From contig CAYWNA010000358.1 in NCBI GenBank assembly GCA_964459305.1, positions 1 to 10,993 on the forward strand: a stretch of DNA of 10,993 bases, written 5' to 3'. The notes beneath the pieces are model-generated. The model made no database searches. It was not told the origin of the DNA and was given only the letters and a program-made list of their open reading frames with translations. This document shows positions 1-7,232 of the stretch, piece after piece; position 1 is the stretch's first letter, and each line of letters opens with the position of its first letter. The DNA comes from CAYWNA01 sp964459305. GTDB taxonomy: Bacteria > Planctomycetota > Planctomycetia > Pirellulales > Pirellulaceae. The translations under genes were made by a program, and so were the position numbers.

Positions 1-2
1 AT

Positions 3-332
3 GAAGAAAACCTGATTGTCTACGAGCTACCATCAGGAGATCCGATCGGCAAACCGCTGAACTGGGCTCGTCGCGGATGCACGGGCACGCGGGCGAGTAC
101 GCACCTTCTGACCACACGCTATCGGGCTAACTCGGCCTGGATTGATCTCGAAGGCCGCGAGATCACACCGCTACTGGGAGTGCGTCCGGGATGTGGGGTG
201 AACAATAACCTCTACCCGGCCAACGGCGCGCTGAACATCCCCAACCTCACGGCCGGTTGCACCTGCAACTATGCGCCCGTATCGGTGGCCTGCGTGCCAG
301 CGGCTGTCGTCGGACGCGGTGGCGGGGAATGA
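3..332 (+). CDS. PQQ-like beta-propeller repeat protein, C-terminal part (5' end outside window)
   Basis: The frame is open from the window edge to a TGA at 330-332 and encodes 109 residues; the start lies outside the window. The translation begins EENLIVYELPSGDPIGKPL, a typical beta-propeller blade strand. It continues through RRGCTGTRASTHLLTTRYR (residues 23-41), GVRPGCGVNNNLYPANGALN (59-78) and AGCTCNY (84-90). Cysteines are at residues 26, 64, 86, 88 and 97. From memory, this pattern (GC, then a HLLTFR-like stretch, then GC..NL..ANG.LN.P, then C.C.Y) is the conserved tail of large exported planctomycete PQQ-binding-like propeller proteins, where the cysteines probably form disulfides. The role of these proteins is unclear; a PQQ-dependent dehydrogenase or a scaffold is possible. 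The gene converges on the minus-strand gene ending at 432, with 99 bases between them and no convincing terminator. Confidence 0.8.
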   Translation, partial: EENLIVYELPSGDPIGKPLNWARRGCTGTRASTHLLTTRYRANSAWIDLEGREITPLLGVRPGCGVNNNLYPANGALNIPNLTAGCTCNYAPVSVACVPAAVVGRGGGE

Positions 333-431
333 ATCGTTGATTGTGAGCTAGGAACACTGTCGACGTGGGATCTGCTGGGCCGGTTATCGTTTCTTCTTCA
401 GCGCCCTTGCTGCATCACGACATCCCAGCCG

Positions 432-1637
432 TTACTCGGATGTTTCCGACTGTGCATCGACAGTTCTCACAGCCTGGTGCCACGGACTCCAGTCGGACAT
501 CTGACCGGTGTCGCTTCCTTGCCGAACGCGGAAGTAGTAGACCCGACCGGCGTCCAACTGCGACCTGTTCGCCAACGGGCCAACAAAAGTACCTTCGTCC
601 GCACCGACCCGGACGCGTAGGGCGGCGCTCAACGGGTCGGATCTCCACACCATGGTGTCGTCTTGATCGGCCAAGGCAACCTCAACCGACCACGTCACCA
701 TTTTTTCCGGTCCGTGATACGGGGTCTTGATCAACACGGGATTCCGCGGGCAGACGATGGGGCCGATCGGCTTCGTGGAAATGACGAAATTGTCGATCCA
801 CCGCGATTGCATGACCGGCGAACCGTCGTTCCAGTACGTTTCCAGGAACACGGCGTTGATCCCGTGTCCAGTGTAGCTCCCTCGCCAGTCCAGATTCTTC
901 CGCTCGGCCTCCAGACGACCGTCAATCCATAGCTGGTTTTCTCCGTCTTTCCTGCCCGGAGTGTTGAGCTTGGCCCGAGCTTCGACGCAGACCCAGCGTC
1001 CCGACTCCCCGGTGCTGTGGAGTTTGAACTGCGAGGTCGGTTTGTTGCCCAGCCACCGCAGGTTGGGAAAATCGTTGTATCGCGAAGTCACAACGCGATC
1101 CCCGCGGACTCCGGTCGCCGGGTCCAACGTCAGCGCCTCGCCGCTGCTCCAGACGTGGGCGATCATGGCCTGTGCCCACCTGGGTGACACGATGCTCGTT
1201 GCGCGAGACAGTTTAGCCGGCCCGCCGCCGGTCCAGCCGTGCTGGTGCTTGACGTAGACGCGCCAGTAGATGTCATCGAACGAGTGGCCCTTGGTTACGA
1301 CTCGGCCTGTGGGGCTGTCACCGAAAAAGACTTTGCGGTTGCCCGTACCGCGAGTGCCTTTCTCGTACCTGGACAACATCGAGCGTCCCTGACCACCGAA
1401 CGCCTCCGCATCGTCCAACCGCCCCTGCGACTCGGTGTACGCTTTCGCGGGGCCGTCAAAATCGTCGTACCAGATGACGGATTCGTCAGACGCCTGCGGC
1501 TGCGGAGAGGACATCACCACGCTGTCAATCCGCGGCACTTCTGGGCCATCATCAACTTGGGCTGATCGGCCGTAGAGCGTGCAAACTGCCAGGGCATAGA
1601 TCAACGCCCAAACGGTCATCGGGAGGTGTCGGTGCAT
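432..1637 (-). CDS. Secreted concanavalin A-like / polysaccharide lyase-like protein with C-terminal Fn3-like domain
   Basis: The protein has 401 residues. Residues 1-26 look like a Sec signal peptide (hydrophobic MTVWALIYALAVCTLYG followed by small residues). Residues about 55-290 resemble a concanavalin A-like jelly roll as found in polysaccharide lyases and laminin-G-like modules. Recognisable segments are WYDDFDGP (56-63), DDIYWRVYVKHQHGW (121-135), WVCVEARAKLNTPG (215-228), NQLWIDGRLEAER (234-246) and SRWIDNFVIST (278-288). Residues about 297-393 look like a fibronectin type III domain (RVYYFRVRQGSDTGQMSDWSPW). The start is supported by GGAAA about 6 bases before the ATG. It is the last gene of the minus-strand series, 24 bases after the flavin reductase stop. 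A carbohydrate-binding or lyase role is inferred from fold-like signatures; I cannot assign a PL family, substrate or catalytic residues. Confidence 0.7.
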   Translation of the reverse strand: MHRHLPMTVWALIYALAVCTLYGRSAQVDDGPEVPRIDSVVMSSPQPQASDESVIWYDDFDGPAKAYTESQGRLDDAEAFGGQGRSMLSRYEKGTRGTGNRKVFFGDSPTGRVVTKGHSFDDIYWRVYVKHQHGWTGGGPAKLSRATSIVSPRWAQAMIAHVWSSGEALTLDPATGVRGDRVVTSRYNDFPNLRWLGNKPTSQFKLHSTGESGRWVCVEARAKLNTPGRKDGENQLWIDGRLEAERKNLDWRGSYTGHGINAVFLETYWNDGSPVMQSRWIDNFVISTKPIGPIVCPRNPVLIKTPYHGPEKMVTWSVEVALADQDDTMVWRSDPLSAALRVRVGADEGTFVGPLANRSQLDAGRVYYFRVRQGSDTGQMSDWSPWHQAVRTVDAQSETSE

Positions 1638-1661
1638 GGTCGTTTCCTTTCGGAGTTGTCC

Positions 1662-2228
1662 TTAGATTTCTTTGCCCACCGCGAACGCATGCCCAAGAGA
1701 TGGACCCACGCCGTAGTAGACGCGGTTGGCCGGCGAAAAAATGATCGGTCGGACCTTTTCGATTTCCGGATGGTCCGCGGCCCCCAGAACCGCCTCGTCG
1801 GCCTTGACGTCCATGATTTGGCCGACGAACTGCGTGTGCAGGCCGAGTTCAAACACGTGGACCACGTTACACTCCAACACCATGGGGAACTCCTCGACGT
1901 AGGGCGCATCCACCAACTCGCTCCGCACCGGCGTGAGTCCGGTGGCCGAGAACTTATCCGTGTCCCTGCCACTTACCACCCCGAAATAGTCGGCTTCCTT
2001 AACATGGCTCTGCGAAGGCACGTTGACAGTGAACGCTCTTCGTTCCATAAGGCTTCCATAGGTGTAGGTTGCCTTACGCAGTGATACAGCGATGCAGGGT
2101 GGATCGGAACAGCAGATCCCACCCCAAGCCGCGGCCATCGCGTTGGGCCGTCCGTCCTTGTCGTACGTCCCGACAATCCAGGTTGGTGTCGGAAAAACTA
2201 GCGTCTTTGCTCCGAGCGATTTCTTCAT
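1662..2228 (-). CDS. Flavin reductase-like (FMN-binding split-barrel) protein
   Basis: The 188-residue protein matches the flavin reductase-like domain family: TPTWIVGTYDKDGRPNAMAAAW (about 14-35), PPCIAVSLRKATYTYGSL (43-60), AFTVNVPSQSHVKEADYFG (65-83), SGRDTDKFSATGLTP (86-100), EFPMVLECNVVHVFELG (113-129). Members bind FMN in a split-barrel dimer and pass electrons from NAD(P)H or act as unspecific flavoprotein reductases. No signal peptide is visible, so it is the one clearly cytoplasmic product in this operon. The frame opens further upstream to 2324, but that stretch overlaps the beta-helix remnant and has no family similarity. I therefore chose the ATG at 2228, preceded by GGGGGAGG only two bases away, a close but plausible ribosome binding site. 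It starts 11 bases after the remnant's stop and ends 24 bases before the next gene, which implies co-transcription. Confidence 0.85.
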   Translation of the reverse strand: MKKSLGAKTLVFPTPTWIVGTYDKDGRPNAMAAAWGGICCSDPPCIAVSLRKATYTYGSLMERRAFTVNVPSQSHVKEADYFGVVSGRDTDKFSATGLTPVRSELVDAPYVEEFPMVLECNVVHVFELGLHTQFVGQIMDVKADEAVLGAADHPEIEKVRPIIFSPANRVYYGVGPSLGHAFAVGKEI

Positions 2229-2239
2229 AGCCTCCCCCG

Positions 2240-2937
2240 CTATTCGTTGATGGTCATCCTCACGTTGTCCAGATAATAGATGGCCTTGTTGTTGTCCAGG
2301 CTGGAGATGCCGAACCAGGTACATGTAGTGAACTGGTCACTGGCGAAAGGAACGTCCAATATTGTTTTGGTTTCTCTATCGCTGGTGCCCAGGTTTCCAC
2401 TCTCCATCATCCTGCCTGTGACGATCGGCATCTCGCCCGATTCGTATTGCTCGAACCCGTAATCTAGCGGAAAACCTGAAAGCGGCGGTGGGGAGTACTC
2501 CAGCGGCTCTCGCTGGATCTGTTTCGGCAACGCGGTCCACTCTGGCTCTCCGTAGAGCCCAGTTTGGTCAATGTCAAAGCTCTCAAAACCCGTCGCTGCG
2601 GCGGGTGAGTTCTGTCCAAGCTGGAAGTCACCCGCACCGGGATCGGCGAAGCCTGGATCGACGACCACGGAGTTCTGGTCACGGCCGAGTTCCTGCCACT
2701 GCGCAAACGACACGTCTTCGACCTTAGAAACATCCTTGAGTATCCGCGATGACCAATCGTTGAAGCGGACCGTGTCCTCTCCTTGGGTATTCCAGTAGAG
2801 ATTGCGGTCGATGCTTGTCCACCGGGGGGCGTAGTAGCCGGACGTCATGGCACCTTCACACTGAAAGACGATGTTGCGCTCAAGCGTGCTCTGGTCGTAC
2901 TCGTACCATGAAGCGTGTTCTCACAGATCAGCACTCC
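2240..2937 (-). pseudogene. Right-handed parallel beta-helix protein, C-terminal remnant with lost N-terminus
   Basis: The ATG-initiated frame (2848 to 2240, 202 residues) is only the tail of a larger protein. It carries DRNLYWNTQ, then VSFAQWQELGRDQNSVVVDP, GFADPGAGDFQLGQNSPAAA and a GLYGEPEW segment. These are hallmarks of the end of planctomycete right-handed beta-helix proteins. A C-terminal module of about 70 residues follows, ending AIYYLDNVRMTINE, which looks like a jelly-roll or carbohydrate-binding domain. Family-like coding continues upstream of the ATG (SWYEYDQSTLERNIVFQCEG) until an in-frame TGA at 2921-2923. The preceding codons LICENT are readable one frame away (2931-2914) and are themselves cut by a TGA at 2938-2940. 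The sialidase-like gene ends at 2977, so there is no room for the missing N-terminus and signal peptide. I read this as a 5'-truncated, frameshifted gene. A rescued short protein from the ATG at 2848 cannot be excluded. Confidence 0.7.
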
Positions 2938-2976
2938 TCAGCTAGTGTTTCCAGCAACTTTCCTTGAAACCTCCGT

Positions 2977-4254
2977 TCACAGAGCGAAGAGCTTGTTCTT
3001 CCGCTTCCAGTTGATCCTGGCGACCCAGACACTGCCATCGCTACCGTGTTCATTGTCTACCGGCAAAATGTAGTTCGGCCCCCACTTCTGCATCCACTCG
3101 GCCACAGTGACCCAGGTCTCGTTTTCGTTGACATCGGTGATTCCGAAGTTGCCTAGCCGTGCGCCACGCTCGGGAACGAGAATCTGTTCGGTCTTTCGGA
3201 TCACGCGCAACCGTTTGGGATCAACCTGAGCCATGAACAACGGAGCCCGGTGACGAAACACATGATCGTTGTTCGCACCGCGCCGCGTATAGACCAGGAA
3301 TAGACCATCGCTATGCGTGACCCAATGCTGCTGTGTGTTGTAGTTGCCCAGATCCGCATCGTCATCGAACTTCCACGGCTGGATCGGCTCGAAGTGCAGG
3401 CCGTCTTTGCTCCGTGTGATAAAACCCCGCTTGTCATTGCGGATTGTCAGAAAATACTCGCCATTGAACCGCGTCAGCGATGGCTCGTGCAGGCCGCGGG
3501 TCTTGTCGTCAATGAACAGCTCATTGCCGTGTTCCTGGAAACGCAGCGTTTGGCCGTCGAACGTGCAGCGAGTGACCGTTACGCGCGAGTTCTTTCCGGG
3601 TGGGCGAAAGTAGATCGGCAGCAAAATAGAGCCATCCGCCTCGTCGAGGCGTTGGACGCAGCCGGCACCACCATCGTGGAACTTATCCGTGTCGGGCATC
3701 TCCAGTTTCTGCCAAACCGCCCACTGGTCCGTCTTCGGGTCGTAGATCGAGTACGCTGTGTGCCGCGGGCGTGGATGCGCTACCTTCCAGTTGGGCGTGT
3801 AGACAACCGTGTGCCCTGTGCCCAGGAGCGTCTTTGTCGTCGTATGCCAACGTGGCCAGGAATCACTGACAGCGACAGGGCGTTCCTGGCCGTCGATAGT
3901 TTCGTAACGGGGAGCCAACGCAGCAAGTTCCCGCGGCTCGGTCCACGTTTCGCCAAGATCGTCCGTGCGCATCCCGAACACGCCTTTGAATACGTCGCTG
4001 CCGGCGACATCCAGCGTGTTGATCGTCATCACGACACGGGGCAGGCCGTTCCGGCCGGCGTTCGGTATTGTGCCAGCTCGCGGGTGACACCAACAGCGTT
4101 TGCCGTCATAAAGCCGCGTGGGCGTGTCGCGAGACAAGTGGTAAGGCAGCTCATGGTCATCCTCAGCACCAGACGTGGCCGAAGGCGATGGTAAACAGAG
4201 CAACGATACGCCACCGCAGAGCGATGATTTCAAAAAATCACGTCGTCGAATCAT
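2977..4254 (-). CDS. Tat-exported sialidase-like six-bladed beta-propeller (BNR/Asp-box) protein
   Basis: The 425-residue protein starts MIRRRDFLKSSLCGG, a twin-arginine signal (RRRDFLK, residues 3-9) with a hydrophobic core and a likely cleavage near SATSGA (25-30). An Asp-box, T-x-D-x-G-x-T-W, is at 97-104 (TDDLGETW). Blade-like repeats follow: TAYSIYDPKTDQWAVWQKL, LHEPSLTRFNGEYFLTIRND, GFITRSKDGLHFEPIQPW and DGLFLVYTRRG. This fits the exo-alpha-sialidase / BNR-repeat superfamily, whose members cut terminal sialic acids or act on other glycans; many planctomycete members have no tested substrate. The start at 4254 is set by AGGAGG six bases upstream; the frame also opens at a TTG at 4269, but that codon overlaps the ribosome binding site. 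The gene begins 20 bases after the upstream hydrolase stop. I did not identify the full sialidase catalytic set (arginine triad, Tyr/Glu), so the activity is uncertain. Confidence 0.8.
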   Translation of the reverse strand: MIRRRDFLKSSLCGGVSLLCLPSPSATSGAEDDHELPYHLSRDTPTRLYDGKRCWCHPRAGTIPNAGRNGLPRVVMTINTLDVAGSDVFKGVFGMRTDDLGETWTEPRELAALAPRYETIDGQERPVAVSDSWPRWHTTTKTLLGTGHTVVYTPNWKVAHPRPRHTAYSIYDPKTDQWAVWQKLEMPDTDKFHDGGAGCVQRLDEADGSILLPIYFRPPGKNSRVTVTRCTFDGQTLRFQEHGNELFIDDKTRGLHEPSLTRFNGEYFLTIRNDKRGFITRSKDGLHFEPIQPWKFDDDADLGNYNTQQHWVTHSDGLFLVYTRRGANNDHVFRHRAPLFMAQVDPKRLRVIRKTEQILVPERGARLGNFGITDVNENETWVTVAEWMQKWGPNYILPVDNEHGSDGSVWVARINWKRKNKLFAL

Positions 4255-4260
4255 GGAATC

Positions 4261-4266
4261 CCTCCT
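4261..4266 (-). promoter_or_regulatory. Strong ribosome binding site deciding the sialidase-like start
   Basis: On the minus strand AGGAGG is followed by GATTCC and then the ATG at 4254. The match is perfect, the spacing is six bases, and it places translation exactly at the Tat signal. It lies in the 20-base gap after the preceding gene. Confidence 0.8.
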
Positions 4267-4274
4267 CAATCTTG

Positions 4275-5111
4275 TCAGTCAGTCTTGGCCGTTTTGTTCG
4301 GTAACAGTTCAAGCACAGCGAAGATGGCCCGATGGTCCGACGCAACTGCTTCGTCCAGGACCCGAACTTCGATCACCCGCCAGCGTTCGGCAGGCCGAAA
4401 CAGAATGAAGTCGATTTGCTTAGTTGGCTGATTAACGGGGACGGTTGGCAGCACCTTCTCGTTGGCACGAGTCCACATGATCCCAAACTCGCGCAGCGCC
4501 TTGCTGTCTGGAAGGTCGTTGAGGTCGCCAGCGAGCACTGCCGGTTGGCTCGCGCTGGTTGCCACCGTTTCGTTGATCGCCTTGGCCGAGGCAAGCCGCT
4601 CGTGGTCGCCGGCACGATGATCGAGATGCGTAGCAAGGAACCGTAGTGTACCGTTCTCGTCTGGTATCTCAACATCGACTTCCAACACTCCCCGTTGCTC
4701 GCCATTCTCAAACAACGGAAGTAAATGGTTCTTGTGCCGTTTGATGACCAATCGCGACAGAACTGCGTTGCCGTAGTCGCCGCCTTGGTAACGGATATTG
4801 TCGCCGAAAGCTAAGTTCATACCTGTCAGCCGCGCCAGTTCCGCGGGTTGGTCGACCTTGTTCGTACGCTCAGTACCTCGATCAACCTCCTGCAAGGCGA
4901 CAAGGTCTGGATTCACCGACTTTATTACGTTGGCGATACGTGGGAGATCGAGCTTCCGATCAACACCCTCGCCGTGGTGAATATTGTAGCTTAGAACTCG
5001 CAGTGTTAGTGGCCCGCCTCTGGACCCAACCTCACTGCCGTCCGCAAATGCAGTAGCCGTGACTACGAGTAGTGCTACAAGTGCGTCTCTCCAGTGCGAT
5101 TTCATCATCAT
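4275..5111 (-). CDS. Exported endonuclease/exonuclease/phosphatase (EEP) family hydrolase
   Basis: The 278-residue protein has a signal peptide at 1-24 (MMMKSHWRDALVALLVVTATAFADG). It carries all usual metal and catalytic motifs of the EEP fold: SYNIHHGEG (41-49, Asn43), LVALQEVDRG (70-79, Glu75), YGNAVLSR (113-120), FLATHLDHR (158-166, His162), LAGDLNDLPDS (193-203, Asp196, Asn198), IDFILF (233-238) and ASDHRAIF (257-264, Asp259, His260). The family cleaves phosphodiester or phosphomonoester bonds in nucleic acids, sphingomyelin or inositol phosphates with a divalent metal. Export and the glycan-enzyme context suggest phosphate scavenging or removal of phosphate from glycans or lipids, but this is inference. 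The frame is open up to 5252 without family similarity. I chose the first of three tandem ATGs (5111, 5108, 5105), which has GGGAG four bases upstream; the later two are also possible. It appears to be the first gene of the operon. Confidence 0.85.
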   Translation of the reverse strand: MMMKSHWRDALVALLVVTATAFADGSEVGSRGGPLTLRVLSYNIHHGEGVDRKLDLPRIANVIKSVNPDLVALQEVDRGTERTNKVDQPAELARLTGMNLAFGDNIRYQGGDYGNAVLSRLVIKRHKNHLLPLFENGEQRGVLEVDVEIPDENGTLRFLATHLDHRAGDHERLASAKAINETVATSASQPAVLAGDLNDLPDSKALREFGIMWTRANEKVLPTVPVNQPTKQIDFILFRPAERWRVIEVRVLDEAVASDHRAIFAVLELLPNKTAKTD

Positions 5112-5185
5112 CGTGCTCCCACGCGCTTGCGGCATGTTCCAGGACAACGCATCACGTCCATTTCGTTGGCTCGGTATCAGAGATG

Positions 5186-5213
5186 ATTGTACCAAGGTTA
5201 AAGGTCGCCCCAA
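5186..5213 (-). promoter_or_regulatory. Weak candidate promoter for the five-gene minus-strand series
   Basis: On the minus strand there is TACAAT (5191-5186), a 5/6 match to a -10 box. TTGGGG (5213-5208) lies 16 bases upstream as a poor -35. It is about 75 bases ahead of the EEP start. Only the -10 is persuasive, and planctomycete promoters are poorly defined, so treat it as a pointer. Confidence 0.22.
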
Positions 5214-5422
5214 ACGTCCGGCGTGAAACCATTCCCACAAATCAATCGGCAAGCCGTCCTGGTTAATTCTGGCTACGGTAGACGAAACGACCGGAAGGAA
5301 GTCTAACCGAATTCACCACCGTTCGCAGTTGTTCCGTTCACATCCGCCCTAATCTCGTGTCACGTTCGAAGGGTCGTCACCTGTGTGCTCCCAATACTGC
5401 GTTACCAGCATGCGAGACACCG

Positions 5423-5450
5423 ATGACTTCATAAACGGTTATTTAGTCAT
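5423..5450. repeat. Imperfect inverted repeat (ATGACT ... AGTCAT)
   Basis: Outer arms ATGACT and AGTCAT (6 bp) flank a two-base internal mismatch (TC/TT), inner arms ATAA and TTAT, and a four-base ACGG loop. The symmetry is even on both sides, so it could be a hairpin or a protein site. No T-run follows on either strand, which argues against a classical terminator. Confidence 0.4.
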
Positions 5451-5461
5451 GGCTGACTCTC

Positions 5462-5485
5462 GATCCCGGACACGTTGTCCGGATC
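5462..5485. repeat. Inverted repeat CCGGACA-CGT-TGTCCGG with GATC flanks
   Basis: Perfect 7-bp arms (5466-5472 and 5476-5482) surround a three-base centre. The symmetry extends to GATC on both outer sides with one extra C in the left arm. This gives a stable G/C-rich stem, 11 bases after the previous dyad. There is no T-tract. It may be a factor-dependent terminator of the 5794-6897 gene or an operator. Confidence 0.45.
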
Positions 5486-5793
5486 TTGGCACGAGATATT
5501 GATCGACAATTAGCTGTTGCGCAGAACCCCTGCGTCAGCAAGAGCCGTACCGCTGGTCGGTCACTTACAGGTGGCAGGGGGCTGGCGATGAACACCTCTG
5601 GGGCCGCGACCCGGCCGTTTGCCGACGGGAGCAGGTCAGCCGCAGCGGGCAGGGATTCCTGGACGCCGAACCTGAAGCGGGGACGACGGCAACACGGTGG
5701 TGGAAATCCGCACGAGCGTCGTCCGGCCCTAGCCTGAGTTCATGCGACAACCTTGGGGTGTGTACGTAGGGGGCTGCCCGCCACATGCTCGTT

Positions 5794-6897
5794 TCATCGC
5801 CGTTGCGCCGACGTGCTCTCGCGGGCCTTGGCCATCACGCTTTCAAGCGATACCGGGCTGCCCTCTCTCCGCTTGCTTTCTTCGGCAGCTTCCATGAAGG
5901 CAAATACATCGAGCGTCTCCTCTGCGCTGACAGGTGGTCTGCCGCTCCTGAAGAACCTGACCATCTCGATCACCAGGGGCTTGTAGCCTTCATATTTGCC
6001 GCTGGGAAGGATGGCCTTGGTTCCGTAGATGGTCGCCCCGTAGTCGGCTTTGCCGTCCCTGATGCCGCGGAAGGTCCCCACGCGGCCGTCCTCCCAAACG
6101 CCCACTGCCAGTTCCGTGCCCTGCGTCTGCAATCGGGTCACCGACTTGCACCCCGGGCCCATGATGGTGAACAGGGTCTCCACGCCGTGGACGCCGTACC
6201 AAAACAGGTCAGGATGATGGGGGCCGATGGGACACGGAGAATAGGCGTCGCAGCCTCGGACTTCGCCAATCTCTTCGTTTCCGCCGCGAAACTTGATGAT
6301 CCCCGAGCTGAAACGAAGAGACGAACTAGAGAAACAGGGCACGTCGTACTTTTTGGCCAACCGGAAGATTTCGACCGCATCCGACAACGAGCCCGCCAGC
6401 GGCTTGTCAATGTATACGGGCTTGCCGGCGGCGAACACGGGCCGGACCTGCTCCAAGTGCGACCGGCCGTCGCCACTGGTCAGCAGGACGACGTCAACTT
6501 TGGGGAGCAATTCCTCGATGGTGTCGACAATTTCCACGCCCATGTCGCGGACTTGCTTCGTGAATCCCTCAACGCGATCGCGGCTGAGCGGGAAATCGGG
6601 GCTGCCTCCGGGATATCCGGCAACGATTACCATGTCGGCCAGTTCTCCCGTCGCCTTCGGATCGTTGAGCATCTTCGTGTAGGCGATCACGTGTGATGTA
6701 TCCAGCCCGATCATCCCTGCCTTCAGCGGCTCGGCCCCCTCGGTAGCACTTCCCCACGTGCCCGCGGTGGCCGTGACCATTACAAAGAACATGCAGGTAC
6801 CGGCCCAACGCCGCCTACTGCGGCACTCTTGCCGGACCGTACGTTCGCACGAACCTGTCGAGACTGCTGGAACGTATTGAAACGAGGCTCCTGGCAC
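5794..6897 (-). CDS. Exported Gfo/Idh/MocA family oxidoreductase-like protein
   Basis: The 367-residue protein has a long basic N-region (RSRRRWAG, 27-33), a hydrophobic stretch MFFVMVTATAGTWGSA (36-51) and then the mature domain LKAGMIGLDTSHVIAYTKML (58-77). The Rossmann part continues through VDVVLLTSGDGRSHLEQ (134-150) and AAGKPVYIDKPLAGSLSDA (156-174); the IDKP motif is the family's E/DKP signature. YGVHGVETL (234-242) carries the conserved histidine region, and TIYGTKAIL (289-297) is typical of the C-terminal domain. Relatives oxidise or reduce sugars with NAD(P). The nucleotide loop reads G-x-I-G-L-D-T-S-H instead of G-x-G-x-x-G, which I have seen in planctomycete relatives. The GTG at 6897 is chosen because AAAGGA lies exactly six bases upstream; the ATG at 6902 is one base from that site and in the wrong frame. 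It is divergent from the GH99-like gene. Export type (Sec or Tat) is unclear. Confidence 0.82.
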   Translation of the reverse strand: MPGASFQYVPAVSTGSCERTVRQECRSRRRWAGTCMFFVMVTATAGTWGSATEGAEPLKAGMIGLDTSHVIAYTKMLNDPKATGELADMVIVAGYPGGSPDFPLSRDRVEGFTKQVRDMGVEIVDTIEELLPKVDVVLLTSGDGRSHLEQVRPVFAAGKPVYIDKPLAGSLSDAVEIFRLAKKYDVPCFSSSSLRFSSGIIKFRGGNEEIGEVRGCDAYSPCPIGPHHPDLFWYGVHGVETLFTIMGPGCKSVTRLQTQGTELAVGVWEDGRVGTFRGIRDGKADYGATIYGTKAILPSGKYEGYKPLVIEMVRFFRSGRPPVSAEETLDVFAFMEAAEESKRREGSPVSLESVMAKARESTSAQRR

Positions 6898-7232
6898 TTC
6901 ATGTCCTTTCTTCTCTTGGTGAGGTACTGGGTCGACAGCTTCTGTCGGTTCGCTTACATTCTCTCAATCTGGCACGATGTAGAGTCGAAATCGACCTGTC
7001 TGTCGAATCCCCCGTGTCCGTCGCGTCCTCAGGCACGGCAGGCAAGACGAGTCCAACCGGACCGTGTGCCCGGGACGCGTTCCGCGAACTCAGGGCTCGA
7101 CGCTGCTGCTGGAAGAAGTGTACCGACTGCAGACAAGACGCAAAAGCCGTCAATCGAGGGCCATTTGTCGGATATCTTTCATCGGCAGAATCCGCCCAGA
7201 TCTTGGCCCATCCAGGAACGTCGGAGACGAAG
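6898..7232. promoter_or_regulatory. Divergent intergenic region between the oxidoreductase and GH99-like genes
   Basis: This 335-base stretch separates two divergent starts (6897 minus, 7233 plus), so it should hold promoters for both. I see no clear -35/-10 pair. Two short dyads are present: CGACAG-CTT-CTGTCG at 6933-6947, about 36 bases upstream of the GTG, and GTCGA-AA-TCGAC at 6984-6995, with another GTCGA at 7002. They share the GTCGA/CGAC core and could be operator half-sites for one regulator of both genes. An open frame runs from 7014 into the GH99-like gene, but its first 73 codons lack family similarity. Confidence 0.4.
6904..6909 (-). promoter_or_regulatory. Ribosome binding site supporting a GTG start
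   Basis: Minus-strand AAAGGA is followed by CATGAA and then GTG at 6897, a six-base spacing. The ATG inside the spacer (6902) would be one base from the site and reads into a stop after about 38 codons, so the GTG is the better start. Confidence 0.55.

Larger units (their letters stand above)
5112..5793. other. 682-base gene-poor region with two dyad symmetries
   Basis: I find no convincing gene on either strand. Short open frames occur (for example around 5486-5737 plus and 5565-5786 minus), but they have no recognisable motif and arginine/proline/serine-rich shadow-like composition. The region holds the leader of the operon ending at 432 and the downstream end of the oxidoreductase gene that stops at 5794. 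Two inverted repeats at 5423-5450 and 5462-5485 lie close together near the middle, and 5550-5740 is G/C-rich. A decayed gene or a small RNA is possible, but nothing in the sequence proves either. Confidence 0.5.

Noticed and set aside
3313..4194. Long plus-strand open frame (293 codons) antisense to the sialidase-like gene
   Set aside because: It mirrors the real minus-strand gene, has no recognisable motif or ribosome binding site, and the opposite strand carries a Tat signal, an Asp-box and an ideal start.
5486..5786. Possible group II intron or transposase remnant in the G/C-rich gene-free part
   Set aside because: No domain V-like hairpin, reverse transcriptase or transposase motif, or flanking repeats could be recognised in any frame.
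5785..6696. Long plus-strand open frame (303 codons) antisense to the Gfo/Idh-like gene
   Set aside because: It is a shadow of the real gene, which has the IDKP motif and conserved domain order on the minus strand.
6970..6976. TGGCACG resembling the -24 half of a sigma-54 promoter
   Set aside because: The required TTGC element at -12 is absent (the sequence there is AGAG).
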